Of a stretch of DNA of 64,000 nt, positions 1 through 9,000 are shown piece by piece (position 1 is the stretch's first letter; each line of letters opens with the position of its first letter). Origin of the DNA: Armatimonadota bacterium (GTDB taxonomy: Bacteria > Armatimonadota > Zipacnadia > JAUWAU01); assembly GCA_030601885.1 (NCBI GenBank), contig JAUWAU010000005.1:1-64000 (forward strand). The letters are read 5' to 3'. The notes under the pieces were generated by a model. The model saw only the letters and a program-made list of their open reading frames with translations, did not search any database and was not told the DNA's origin. The position numbers and the translations under genes are program-made.

Positions 1-114
1 CGTCAGCCGTCTTCTCCCTTTTCCCTTGACCCTTTTCCCTGCCTCTACATCATGGCCGAGTGGTGTGAGCGTGAGGGCGTGCAGGTGTGGGCCTACTGCC
101 TGATGCCGAACCAC
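1..114 (+). pseudogene. 5' fragment of a RAYT (Y1 transposase) gene, second copy
   Basis: These 114 bases match positions 3700-3813 with one mismatch (position 58). The segment reads MAEWCEREGVQVWAYCLMPN from position 52, the conserved region around the YCLMPNH motif of REP-associated tyrosine transposases. Similarity stops abruptly after position 114, where a sialidase-like frame takes over. It is either a real solo insertion scar or an assembly join at a repeat. Confidence 0.6.
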
Positions 115-274
115 CGGCACGATCTACATCATCTACGACCACAACCGCACGCCCGACGGAGCCATCCTGATGGCCACGTTTGGTGAAGAGGACGTTCGGG
201 CGGGAAAGCCGGTGACGGACAAGGTGCGATTGCGTGTTGAAATCGACAGGCTTCGACAGGAGAGCCAGCGATGA
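113..274 (+). pseudogene. 3' tail of a BNR/sialidase-family gene
   Basis: Read from position 113, this frame begins TGTIYIIYDHNR and continues through ILMATFGEEDVRAGK to a TGA at 272-274. Exo-alpha-sialidase/BNR-repeat family proteins typically end in this way, with a last blade of the form GTIYIIYDxxR followed by an EEDV-AGK segment. Only about 53 codons remain, and the RAYT fragment before it is in a different frame, so the gene is cut. Its stop overlaps the ATG of the next gene (ATGA at 271-274), so the two were probably co-transcribed in a glycan-use operon. Confidence 0.6.
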
Positions 275-3200
275 AGCGGTTGACAGAAATCACGGCGAAA
301 CACGTAGTCCTCGCACAGGCGGTCTTGCTGTGTATTCTCTGCGGGCACTCGTGCGCGGCCGATACCTTCATTGTGAAGGACGGCCAAGCCCGGGCTCAGA
401 TCATCATCGCACGGCAACCGCCGCGCACGACGAAGCTCGCGGCGCGCGAGTTGCAGACTTACGTGGAAAGGATCTCCGGTGCGAAGCTGCCGATCGCGAC
501 GGAGCCGAGTGGCGATGTTCCGGTGAGAATCTACGTCGGCCGCAGTCCTCACACGGACAAGCTGAAGGTCTCGGCCGATGACCTGAAGCATGGCGCCTAT
601 CGCATCGTCTCCGGCGATGCCTGGCTTGTGCTCATCGGGGACGACACTGACTTCACGCCCATTGAACCGTGGCCTCGCAGCAACACCGACTGGGTGAGCG
701 GAAGGGTGCATGAGGAGTGGGACAGAATCACCGGCGCCAAGTGGGGCAATCCCATGTCGCAGATGCGCAAGCATTACACCGGGCGGACAACGACTTTCGG
801 TCAACCCAACCACGAACCGGCGGCCGAGGAAGGCACGGTGCACGTGTGGGGCTTCGACGAGCGCGGTTCGTTCAACGCCGTTTGCGGCTTCCTGCGCAGC
901 CTCGGCGTGCGGTGGTATCTGCCCGGCGAGCTGGGCGAGGTCGTGCCGTCGATGGCCTCGATTCCTTTGCCCAGAGTGGACGAGACCGTGCGGCCGGATT
1001 TCCCTGTGCGGTCGGTCAACATCCGCTTCGGCGTGCATGGAAGAGAGACCGCGCGGTGGGCCATGCGGCTGGGCATTCGCAATCCTTACGGCCTTCAGAC
1101 CGCGCACGGCCTGCACCACATGACGCACAACGAGCACACCTTGACGAATCACCCCGAGTGGTTCGCGCTCTACGGCGGCAAGCGCCACAACCAGCCCGGC
1201 CAGCGGCTGAACCAGTTGTGTTACTCGAACGAGGAGTTGCTTCGCGAGACCGTCCGCTTCGTGCGGGCGCAGTTCGATCATTACAAGTATGACGTCGTCT
1301 CGGTGATGCCGCCGGATGGTTACACGGCTATGTGTCAGTGCGAACTGTGCGAGGGTAAGGATTCGCCCGAACGCGGCTACCGCGGCGTCTTCTCCGATTA
1401 TGTGTGGGACTTCGTCAACCGCGTGGCCAAAGAAGTTCGCAAGACGCATCCCGACAAGATGATTTCCAACTGTGCCTACGGCACGTACACGCAGCCGCCG
1501 CAGTACATCGACAAGCTGGAGCCGAACGTGCAGGTCATCATCGTGGGCGGGCGTCGTCCCACCAGCGACCAGCGTGAAGACATCCGCAAACTGCGCGAAG
1601 GCTGGGTTGCCAAGACGGACAACCCCATCATGGTCTTCGAGAACTATCCCTTCACCGACCGCGGCTTCTACCTTCCCGCCTACATACCGCGCGTGATGGG
1701 CGAGAGCATCAACGCCACCAAGGGCATCTCGCGCGGCGAAGATATCTGGCTCAGCGTGCGGCAGGATTTCCACGAGAAGGCCATCGGCTTCAACCACTTC
1801 CTCGTCTACTTCACGGCCCGCATGTACTGGGGCGGCAAGCAGCAGGACGTCGTGGCGATGTTTGATGAGTACTGCCGTCGCTTCTACGGCCCGGCCGCGG
1901 ACGAGATGCGGGCGTTCTTCAGGTACTGCGAGAGCAACTGGCGCGAGATGGAAAAGGACAAGGCAAAAGCAGACCGCGCCCTCGAACTGTTCGCCGCCGC
2001 GAAGGCCGCGGCCGACGATAATTCCGTCTACGCCAAACGTGTGGCGCTCATCGACGACTATCTTGATGGCCTGCGCAGCAAACGCGAGCAACTCGCGCAA
2101 AAGCGCGGTCCGGTCCCGCGACTGCGGCTCGTTCGCGACTCGTCGCACATTGTCATCGACGGCAAGCTCGACGATGTGGCGTGGCAGGAATGCCCCGTTG
2201 CCTCGACGGGCCGCCTGCGCGAACTGCAGACCGGCCGCCAGCCAATCTTCGGCACTAGCTTCAAGACCGCATGGAGCGGCGGCAACCTCTATTTCGTCAT
2301 CCGCTGCGAGGAACGAAAGGGCGAGAAGCTGAACATCGCCACGACGCGGAAGGAAGATCAGGCTACGTGGTACGGCGACGTGGTGGAAATCCTGCTCGAT
2401 ACCGAGTCGCACACTTATTACCAGATCGCGGTCAACCCGTCCGGAGCGCTCATTGACCTCGACCGCGGAGCCCCGAAGAGCGGCTGGTTTCGCTGGGACT
2501 CGAAAGCCGAAGTCGCCACGCACGTGGCCCGGGACCACTGGAGCGTCGAGATCCGCATCCCCGTCGTGCAGGATGAGAACGACCCGCTGCATCAGGTCAT
2601 CGGCCGCAAGCCGACCCAAAGCCTCCCGTGGCACATCAACGTCTGCCGCCAGCGCATCCGCGAAAACGGATCCGAGTACTCCGCCTTCGCCCCGACCGGC
2701 AAGTTCGGCTTCCACGTGCCGATGAAGTTCGCGCACTTTTACGCCGGTCGCTCCCACGAGTTCGACGCTGACCCGACCGTAACGGACTATCTCATCGAAA
2801 GCCGCGCGGCGTCCGAGCTGATGCGTCAGCGAAAATACAAGGAAGCACTTTCCGCGTACGCGGCGCTCGCGGCGGGCGAAGGCCTGACGGATTTCCAGAA
2901 GTCCGATGCGCTGGAACAGGCCGCGCTATGCGCCCGCAGCCTCAAGGACTACGACCGCGCCGCCGAGCTTGCCGGACAGATTCCGATCGAAGCCGTGGCC
3001 AAGACCGCACGGATGCAGATCCTGCTCGCGCAGCGTCAGGCGTCCGAGTTGATCGCGGAGTTTGTAGACGAGGATTTCGCGCAATGGCCGTTCTGGAAGG
3101 CGGGCGAAGCGTACTTCGCTCGCGGCCGGGCTTATGTGATTGAGAAGGCCGGAGAGAAGGCCGAAGCCGACCTGCTAGCCGCCTTGCCACTCACCTCCGA

Positions 3201-3630
3201 CAGCCGGACCTGGCTGAGCATTCAGCGCACGATCGGCAGCAACCGCGAGACGGTCTTGAAGGACGACGGCGCGGCGCTGGAAGCCTATCAGGAGATCGCG
3301 CAGGCAACGAAGAACAACGGCAGCGCCGAGTACTATTACGGCGTGCAGGGCGCGGCGCGGATTCTCACGCGTCGTGGCAGGTTCGAGGAAGCGTTAGCGA
3401 CGCTGAAGCTGGTCGACGTCACGAAACTCCGCGGCTACTGGCACGGCTCCATGCTCGTCGCATTGGGGGAGACCCTGACCGCTGCGGGCCACAACGAGGA
3501 CGCACTCGCTGCTTACCGCGAAGTGCTGACAGACGAGGACGTCAGCGCCGCAGACAGGAAGGCGGCACTGAGCGCGATCAAGGCAACGGAGAATGACCGA
3601 AATTCTGGGGACGCCTTACTTAATTCTTGA
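271..3630 (+). CDS. Secreted DUF4838 glycoside-hydrolase-like protein with CBM9-like and TPR regions
   Basis: A 1119-residue exported protein. Residues 1-30 form a signal peptide ending near SCAA. Residues 31 to about 160 resemble the N-terminal alpha/beta domain of GH67/GH115-type enzymes. Residues 230-520 are the DUF4838 TIM-barrel-like region (for example DYVWDFVNRVAKEVRKTHPD). A CBM9-like carbohydrate-binding domain starts near residue 622 (HIVIDGKLDDVAW) and runs to about 826, and the remainder is helical TPR-like repeats. The ATG overlaps the TGA of the sialidase remnant and has an AGGAG-type ribosome site upstream. The last dozen residues are encoded by the left terminal repeat of the adjacent RAYT element, so the native C-terminus has been replaced. 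Function is inferred as cell-surface glycan binding or hydrolysis; the substrate is unknown. Confidence 0.85.
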   Translation: MKRLTEITAKHVVLAQAVLLCILCGHSCAADTFIVKDGQARAQIIIARQPPRTTKLAARELQTYVERISGAKLPIATEPSGDVPVRIYVGRSPHTDKLKVSADDLKHGAYRIVSGDAWLVLIGDDTDFTPIEPWPRSNTDWVSGRVHEEWDRITGAKWGNPMSQMRKHYTGRTTTFGQPNHEPAAEEGTVHVWGFDERGSFNAVCGFLRSLGVRWYLPGELGEVVPSMASIPLPRVDETVRPDFPVRSVNIRFGVHGRETARWAMRLGIRNPYGLQTAHGLHHMTHNEHTLTNHPEWFALYGGKRHNQPGQRLNQLCYSNEELLRETVRFVRAQFDHYKYDVVSVMPPDGYTAMCQCELCEGKDSPERGYRGVFSDYVWDFVNRVAKEVRKTHPDKMISNCAYGTYTQPPQYIDKLEPNVQVIIVGGRRPTSDQREDIRKLREGWVAKTDNPIMVFENYPFTDRGFYLPAYIPRVMGESINATKGISRGEDIWLSVRQDFHEKAIGFNHFLVYFTARMYWGGKQQDVVAMFDEYCRRFYGPAADEMRAFFRYCESNWREMEKDKAKADRALELFAAAKAAADDNSVYAKRVALIDDYLDGLRSKREQLAQKRGPVPRLRLVRDSSHIVIDGKLDDVAWQECPVASTGRLRELQTGRQPIFGTSFKTAWSGGNLYFVIRCEERKGEKLNIATTRKEDQATWYGDVVEILLDTESHTYYQIAVNPSGALIDLDRGAPKSGWFRWDSKAEVATHVARDHWSVEIRIPVVQDENDPLHQVIGRKPTQSLPWHINVCRQRIRENGSEYSAFAPTGKFGFHVPMKFAHFYAGRSHEFDADPTVTDYLIESRAASELMRQRKYKEALSAYAALAAGEGLTDFQKSDALEQAALCARSLKDYDRAAELAGQIPIEAVAKTARMQILLAQRQASELIAEFVDEDFAQWPFWKAGEAYFARGRAYVIEKAGEKAEADLLAALPLTSDSRTWLSIQRTIGSNRETVLKDDGAALEAYQEIAQATKNNGSAEYYYGVQGAARILTRRGRFEEALATLKLVDVTKLRGYWHGSMLVALGETLTAAGHNEDALAAYREVLTDEDVSAADRKAALSAIKATENDRNSGDALLNS
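3599..3630 (+). repeat. Left terminal repeat of the RAYT element
   Basis: Core ATTCTGGGGACGCCTTACTT. It is an imperfect inverted match to 4495-4522 and an imperfect direct match to 5345-5374. It supplies the last codons and the stop of the preceding gene. Confidence 0.65.
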
Positions 3631-3660
3631 CTGCGGAAGCTGGCAGTGCCATGGTGGCAG

Positions 3661-4502
3661 CATGGCCAGGCTGGCACGAGTCGTAGCCCCAGGCGTTGCC
3701 GTCAGCCGTCTTCTCCCTTTTCCCTTGACCCTTTTCCCTGCCTCTACATCATGGCCAAGTGGTGTGAGCGTGAGGGCGTGCAGGTGTGGGCCTACTGCCT
3801 GATGCCGAACCACGTGCACCTCATTGCCGTGCCCGAGTCGGAGGAGAGCCTTGCACGTGCCATCGGCGAGTATTCCGGCCGCGCGACCGCCATTCGTGCA
3901 ATCGCGTGCGCGGAATGCAGCGCACCGGCGCTACACGCGGCGGGTGAACTTCCGCGAGGGCTGGCGGGGACATCTGTGGCAGGGACGATTTGCGTCTTTT
4001 CCCTGCGGACGTTCGGCGTCCGCTCGACGAGGCCCACACGGTGCAGGCAGCGCGGTATATGGAGCTGAACCCCATGCGAGTGGGTCTGGCGAAGCGGGCG
4101 GCGGAGTACCGCTGGAGCAGTGCGGCGGCGCACGTGACCGGGCGCGATGATACGCTGGTGTGAGAGTGCAGCCTCTCGTGGAGATGGTGGGAGAGGGGAG
4201 GTGGGAGCAGTCGTAATGTTGCGGAGCCACACACGGAAACGATGAAGATGTCCATGGGCTGTAACCCACCGGAGCGAGCCGCTCCGGCTACAAAGGGTAG
4301 GCGGAGGGCTAAATCTTCGGGGTAGTTCCTGGGGGAAGATGTGGCTGGGGCTCAGTGCGAGTTGCTGCGGTGGCACGAGCGCACGGGTCGTCCTCTGGGC
4401 GACGACAGCTTCCTGGGACGTGTGGAGTCATCGCTGGGGCGGGTGCTCCGCCCACAGAAGCGAGGGCCCAAGGGCCCATGGAAGCACCAGCGCAAAAATT
4501 AA
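3661..4502 (+). pseudogene. REP-associated tyrosine transposase (RAYT, Y1_Tnp), frameshifted
   Basis: Characteristic RAYT segments occur in order but in different frames. MARLARVVAPGV is at 3661, WAYCLMPNHVHLIAVPE (the HUH motif region) lies near 3787-3840, GHLWQGRFASFP near 3968-4003, and ARYMELNPMRVGLAKR with YRWSSAAAHVTGRDD near 4050-4150. VQPLVEMVG is near 4165, and a C-terminal HERTGRPLGDDSF segment is near 4375, with a TAA at 4500-4502 inside the right terminal repeat. The piece between the N-terminal motif and the HUH region is replaced by a pyrimidine-rich stretch that is also found at 1-50. At least three frame changes make it non-functional. Confidence 0.8.
4269..4287. repeat. REP-like palindrome
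   Basis: Perfect 7-bp arms CCGGAGC/GCTCCGG with a 5-base loop, inside the decayed transposase. It resembles the palindrome at 15759-15775 (CGGAGCA/TGCTCCG). Confidence 0.6.
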
Positions 4503-4522
4503 GTATGGTGTCCCCGGAATTC
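4495..4522 (-). repeat. Right terminal repeat of the RAYT element
   Basis: Core AATTAAGTATGGTGTCCCCG, the inverted counterpart of 3599-3630. It contains the stop codon of the transposase C-terminal segment. Confidence 0.65.
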
Positions 4523-4792
4523 CTCTGCGCCCGTGACGAGCATGCGGAAGAAGGGCGACGCCTCATACACAGGGAATCGCTTCATCATTGGCGCCCTCTG
4601 CCGGGAATCCCCAAGCGCTCCATCGGCGCGGGTGTCCGCAATCGCATTCGGAGAGGGTGGGACGGCATCGTCGCCGTGGGACGGTTGTGGTATGATCGAG
4701 TATGACCCCAATGTGTCTCCTCAGGAAACCTTCGGCCGCTCCGGGACGTGCGATTGCCTGGACCACCGACAACGTCGGGGAGGGAGCTTGGG

Positions 4793-5338
4793 ATGCGTCT
4801 GCCAGAAGGGAAGAGACTGATCGGAAGGACTGCGCAGAGCGAACTGTACGGAGAGTTCAGATACACGTCACGCTTTTTCACAGCCAGCATTGTGGTGACG
4901 GCCCTGCTCCCGGCTTGGTGTGTACTGGGAGGAATCTCCCAGTGCCTGGAAGTGGTGGGAGGCCCAACCGGCTTCGGCCCCCTGCTCTTGGTTTTGTCGG
5001 TTCCGGTAGCCTTCCCGTTCACGTACTGCCTTCTGCTTCGTAGAAACGGGCTGTTGCGTGTCTCGGAGGACGGCATCCACTACCGTGATTGGCGGGGTCG
5101 GACGACGTCCCTCGAATGGGACCACATAGTTGCTTTTCGCCCGGGATCGGGCCGGCTGAAGTCTTGGTACGTGCGGTATGTGTGTCAGGCGGAGGGCCAG
5201 GAGAGGTGGGTACGTCTGCCTCCCTTCGAGTATCTGAGAGCTCATGGCGAACCCTTGAAAAACACGATCCGGATGAAGGCCCGCCTGACGCGAAGCGTGC
5301 GGTCGTTTTGGCGGGGCCACGGGTGGGAGCGTTGGTGA
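4793..5338 (+). CDS. Small membrane protein with PH-like cytosolic domain, hypothetical
   Basis: A 181-residue protein. Two hydrophobic segments lie near residues 27-50 and 58-79, followed by a soluble region of about 100 residues that looks like a bacterial PH-type domain (LLRVSEDGIHYRDWRGRTTS, then LEWDHIVAF). The chosen ATG at 4793 has a clear GGGAGGGAG ribosome site just upstream; a longer frame opening at 4748 lacks one. The gene lies between two copies of the RAYT terminal repeat (4495-4522 and 5345-5374), so it may have been carried or trapped between elements. No specific function can be assigned. Confidence 0.55.
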   Translation: MRLPEGKRLIGRTAQSELYGEFRYTSRFFTASIVVTALLPAWCVLGGISQCLEVVGGPTGFGPLLLVLSVPVAFPFTYCLLLRRNGLLRVSEDGIHYRDWRGRTTSLEWDHIVAFRPGSGRLKSWYVRYVCQAEGQERWVRLPPFEYLRAHGEPLKNTIRMKARLTRSVRSFWRGHGWERW

Positions 5339-5344
5339 AGTCAC

Positions 5345-5374
5345 GAATTCCGGGGACACCTTACTAAATTATTG
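5345..5374 (+). repeat. Solo RAYT-type terminal repeat
   Basis: GAATTCCGGGGACACCTTAC plus an AT-rich tail; same orientation and near-identical core as the left end at 3599-3630. I see no partner right end downstream, so it looks like a solo end left by another insertion. Confidence 0.6.
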
Positions 5375-5599
5375 ATGCTCCGGGCAGCCGTCTGCGCGAG
5401 TTCGCCACTTGCTTCCTCCTCCTGCCCTCTCCCCCCAAGCGTTGTGCGCAGGGACTGCCCCACGCTTAGTTTATGCCGCCACGCCGCCCCGACTCGCAGA
5501 GATCAGGGGCGCTGTCCATGGCGAGCAAGAACGAGGTGAGCGGCACCACCCGCTCGACGGGCAGCCACCTGCCGGAGAGGACGATTATCAGCTACAGGC

Positions 5600-5802
5600 A
5601 TAAGAACTTGCGCCGCAAGGCGCGGCGGCGGCGGCTTGCTCAAGCTTTCCCGGTGTGGCCCGTTACATAACGGCCACACTTATTTGTGACTCTTTTTACA
5701 CGGAAAGGAGCGCTGGCAGGGTATAAGTACAACAGATACCCTCCCTTTGACGAAGCCGAGCGCAGCGCTCTGGAGCCAGCAGCTGCGCTCGGCGCTTTTT
5801 TT
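5600..5802 (+). ncRNA. Candidate structured small RNA ending in a rho-independent terminator
   Basis: Five inverted repeats follow each other: CTTGC/GCAAG (5607-5619), GCTTG/CAAGC (5634-5645), a long GTGTGG...CCACAC arm pair (5653-5679, one bulged C, two-base centre), GGGTAT/ATACCC (5719-5741), and the terminator hairpin at 5755-5793 followed by seven T. No open reading frame leads into the terminator. I cannot match this to a known RNA family, and the 5' end is a guess. Confidence 0.3.
5755..5802 (+). terminator. Strong rho-independent terminator
   Basis: Perfect 12-bp stem GCCGAGCGCAGC/GCTGCGCTCGGC with a 15-base spacer, followed by GC and seven consecutive T. It ends a plus-strand transcript whose only possible sources are the PH-like gene at 4793-5338 or a small RNA. 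Confidence 0.8.
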
Positions 5803-6053
5803 GGTCCCCGGATCCCGTGCCCCGGCCGGCAGAGCAGTGCCCCACGCAGCCTGCCACGCTTGCCCGCATTCGGAAGCGGCAGGTTCACCCGCGAAGCTGC
5901 CGGTGTCCCACATACACGGTCTGCTTACCCCGCCGCGACGTTCCCCGCTTCCTGGAGGCGCTGCTCCCTCGCCCGTCGAAGTAAAGGGCACCGTGGGCAT
6001 AACCTGAGCCGTACCCGCGGCCGATCTTACCGTGTCGAGAGAGGTGAGGCCGA

Positions 6054-9000
6054 GTGAGATCTACATTTGGAGCGCTCTCGTTCTTGATCGCAGGCGCCCT
6101 CCTGTATGCTGTACTGCCCGGGGCTGCACAGGAGCGCGACACCGATGGCGATGGCATGCCCGATGCGCTCGAGGAGCGCCTCGGCACTGATCCCGCAGCG
6201 CCCGAGCGGCTGGTACTGGTCTACGACGACAAGGCGCAGGGAGCCGGCGACCGCGACATAAGCTCGAAGCGCAGGCTGGCGCCGGACATAACGAAGGTGT
6301 ATACCTGCAACGTCGCCGGCGATCGGTATCTGTGGAAGATCGAGTTCGCCGACGAGTATCTGGGCGACGGATCGATCTTCCACCTGTACACCGACCTCGA
6401 CAACAACCTGGCCACCGGCCGACAGGACAAGGAGAGCGTGCGCGGGACGGACGTGATGTATAGCTTCGTAGACGGGCGGAGCGACCCTCGCATCAACAAC
6501 GCCGCGGCGCGGGCGCCGGGGGCTGCGCCGATTCGTGGTGTTGTTGCCGGCAATGCCATATACGTGTGCGACGACGTCAGGCTGAACCAAGAAGCGGGGC
6601 AAACGAACTACCGCATCCGCCTGCTGAGCCATCGGGCGGATGACACCTCCGATTCGGACAACACCAGTGAATGGTTGGTGGTCAAAGTGCCGGGTGACAC
6701 GGTGAAGCCCAAGCCGCCGCTGCCGCTGCCCGTACGGCGCAACTTCGAGATGCTGCCGGCGTCCCACGAGCTGATCTACGAACTATGGCAGGACGAAGGG
6801 ACCGTGCGGTGGCCCATCGAGCAAGTGACGGCTACAGGCTTCATCGTCCACACAAATCGTGAACTCGAGGGTAAGGGCGACGCCGGCGAAAAGGCCAGCT
6901 TCCCGGCGCCGCAGGGCGGGAAGTACTACTTCGCCTTCGTCATCGACGAGCGCCCGGGCCGGCTCGCGGGGCTGGAGTTGCTCGTGAATGGCAAGAGCGT
7001 TGGCGAGGCCGCCGGATCGGGAGAGGCCGGTCGCTTTCTGCTGTTCACCAGCGAGCCCATCAGTCTGCAACCGGGCGACGCCATTTCGCTGGTGAACGCG
7101 AAGCACGGCGGCGCCAGCCGCTTTGGGGAATGGATGCTCCTCACGAGTAAGCCCACGACACCCGCGCTGCGCGTGCGCCACGTCGAGCGCTATATGCTCC
7201 CCGACGAGCCCGGGGAGCGACCGGACCGCATCATGATTGCGTGGACGACGAATCGGCCGGCGGAGTGCAGCCTGCACTATCAGATCGCGGGCCCCGAAGC
7301 GTACTTCGAGGAGGGAACGCTCGAAGAGGGAGCCGGGCCGGTCAACAACCACGCGATCGTGCTTCCGGAGTCCCTCCGAGCGTCACGCTACCGGCTCCGC
7401 ATCGACGCTACCGAGCCGGCGGGCGCCCACTATGAGGCGCAGACGGCGTCCTCTGAGCCCTTCGAAGTAGCTATGCGGAGCCGGGGGCTCACCGAGTTAG
7501 AGCCGACACGGGGCTCCGTCTCGCTGTATGTCGCCGAGGAGACCGCGGCCCCGCGCCGAGCGTGGCCCGTTGCCTCCGGCGTTCCTTTCCCGCAGGGGGC
7601 GCTTGCGGATGGGGGGCGCTGCCGGCTGGTGGACGGCAACGGCCGCGACGTGCCGGCGCAGTTCGAGCCCATGGCCTACTGGCCCGACGGCAGCGTCCAG
7701 TGGCTCCTCGTAGCCTTCATGGCCGACACGCGAGCGCGCGGGGAGACCAAGTATGTCCTTCAATACAATGTGCCGCCTCGGGAGTCTGATACTCCTCTTC
7801 GCGTGGAGCAGACGGACGCGGGCGTCATAGTAGACACGGGCGCCGCCCGCTTCACCATTGCCAGGAACGACTTCGCTCCCTTCCGCGACGTGCGCGTCGG
7901 AGACAGGCTGATCACGAGCGGCGATGGTGGCGGCTTCGAACTGACCAACGCCGACGGGAAGCGATTTCGCACCGATCTGGCCGTGCCGGAAGAAGTCGTT
8001 GTGGAAGCCGCGGGGCCGGTCCGGGCCACCGTGAAGGTTACGGGCCGCTTTGCTGCCGAGGACGGCTCGACGTACATGCGTTACCTCTGCCGGCTCCACT
8101 TCTACGCCGGCCGGGCGTGGGCGCGGGTGGTGTTCAGCATCGACAACGATGTGCTGCAGCCGCGCATGAACCTCATCGGCAATGCGCGCCTGCGCCTGCC
8201 GACGGACCTTGCGGGCGGCCGCTGCATCATCGGGGGCGATGACGGCACTGCTATCACCGCAGCCATCAAAGTGCCGATCCGTCTGCTGCAAGACTACGAC
8301 GACCGCTATCGCGTCACGGGCGCGGACGCGCCAGTCCAGGGAAAACGTGCGCCCGGCTTCGTGGCCGCGACCGGCAGCGCGGGCGCCGTCCTCGTCGCTG
8401 TGCGGGACTTCTGGCAGCTTTATCCCAAGGGCCTGGTGGTGAGCCCAGAGGGCATCGACATCGAGCTGCTGCCGGAATTACCCGAGGACCAGTACACTTC
8501 CGCTGAAGACCAGGAGCTGCTGACACGGCTGTACTTCTGGTGCGACCGTGGCAAGTACAAGCTCGCCTCCGGCGTGCGCATCACGACGGAGCTGCTGGTG
8601 GATTTCGCTCCCCCCGCCGGAGCCGAGGCCCAGGAGGCGGCTCACTTCCAGCATCCGCTCTTCGCTGCATGCACGCCGGACTGGTACTGCAAGACCGGCG
8701 TCTTTGGGAGCATGGTGCCGCGGCGCCGAGGGGCCTTCGACGTGTACGAGGACGGTCTGGACAAGGCCTTCGCCGACTTCCTGGAGCGGCGCGAGAGCGT
8801 GCGCGAGTACGGCTTCATGAACTACGGCGACTGGTTCGGCGAGCGGACGTGGAACTGGGGCAACATCGAGTACGATACGCAGTACGGGCTGGCCACCAAT
8901 TTCGCCCGCACCGGGGATCTGCGCATGCTCCGGCGCGCCGAGGAGGCCGAGTGGCACAACGGCGACGTGGACACGGTGCACTATCACGCCGCCGAGAATC

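Larger units (their letters stand above)
3597..4523 (+). mobile_element. RAYT element with inverted terminal repeats
   Basis: The left end (3599-3630, core ATTCTGGGGACGCCTTACTT) is matched in inverted orientation by the right end (4495-4522, core AATTAAGTATGGTGTCCCCG). The roughly 925 bp between them hold a decayed Y1-type transposase. IS200-like/RAYT transposases usually act on hairpin ends, so long inverted termini like these are a family feature seen around RAYT genes in environmental genomes. The element inserted into the 3' end of the DUF4838 gene. Confidence 0.65.
5375..6053. other. Gene-free stretch with structured DNA
   Basis: About 680 bases without a convincing gene. The first 220 bases are featureless by eye. 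From about 5607 to 5802 there is a run of hairpins ending in a terminator (listed separately). The final 250 bases lead to the GTG of the lyase-like gene, preceded by a GAGGTGAG ribosome site. Confidence 0.5.

Noticed and set aside
133..2757. Long minus-strand open frame of 874 codons opposite the DUF4838 gene
   Set aside because: It is the antisense shadow of a GC-rich gene; no family motifs, no ribosome site, and the plus-strand protein has clear domains.
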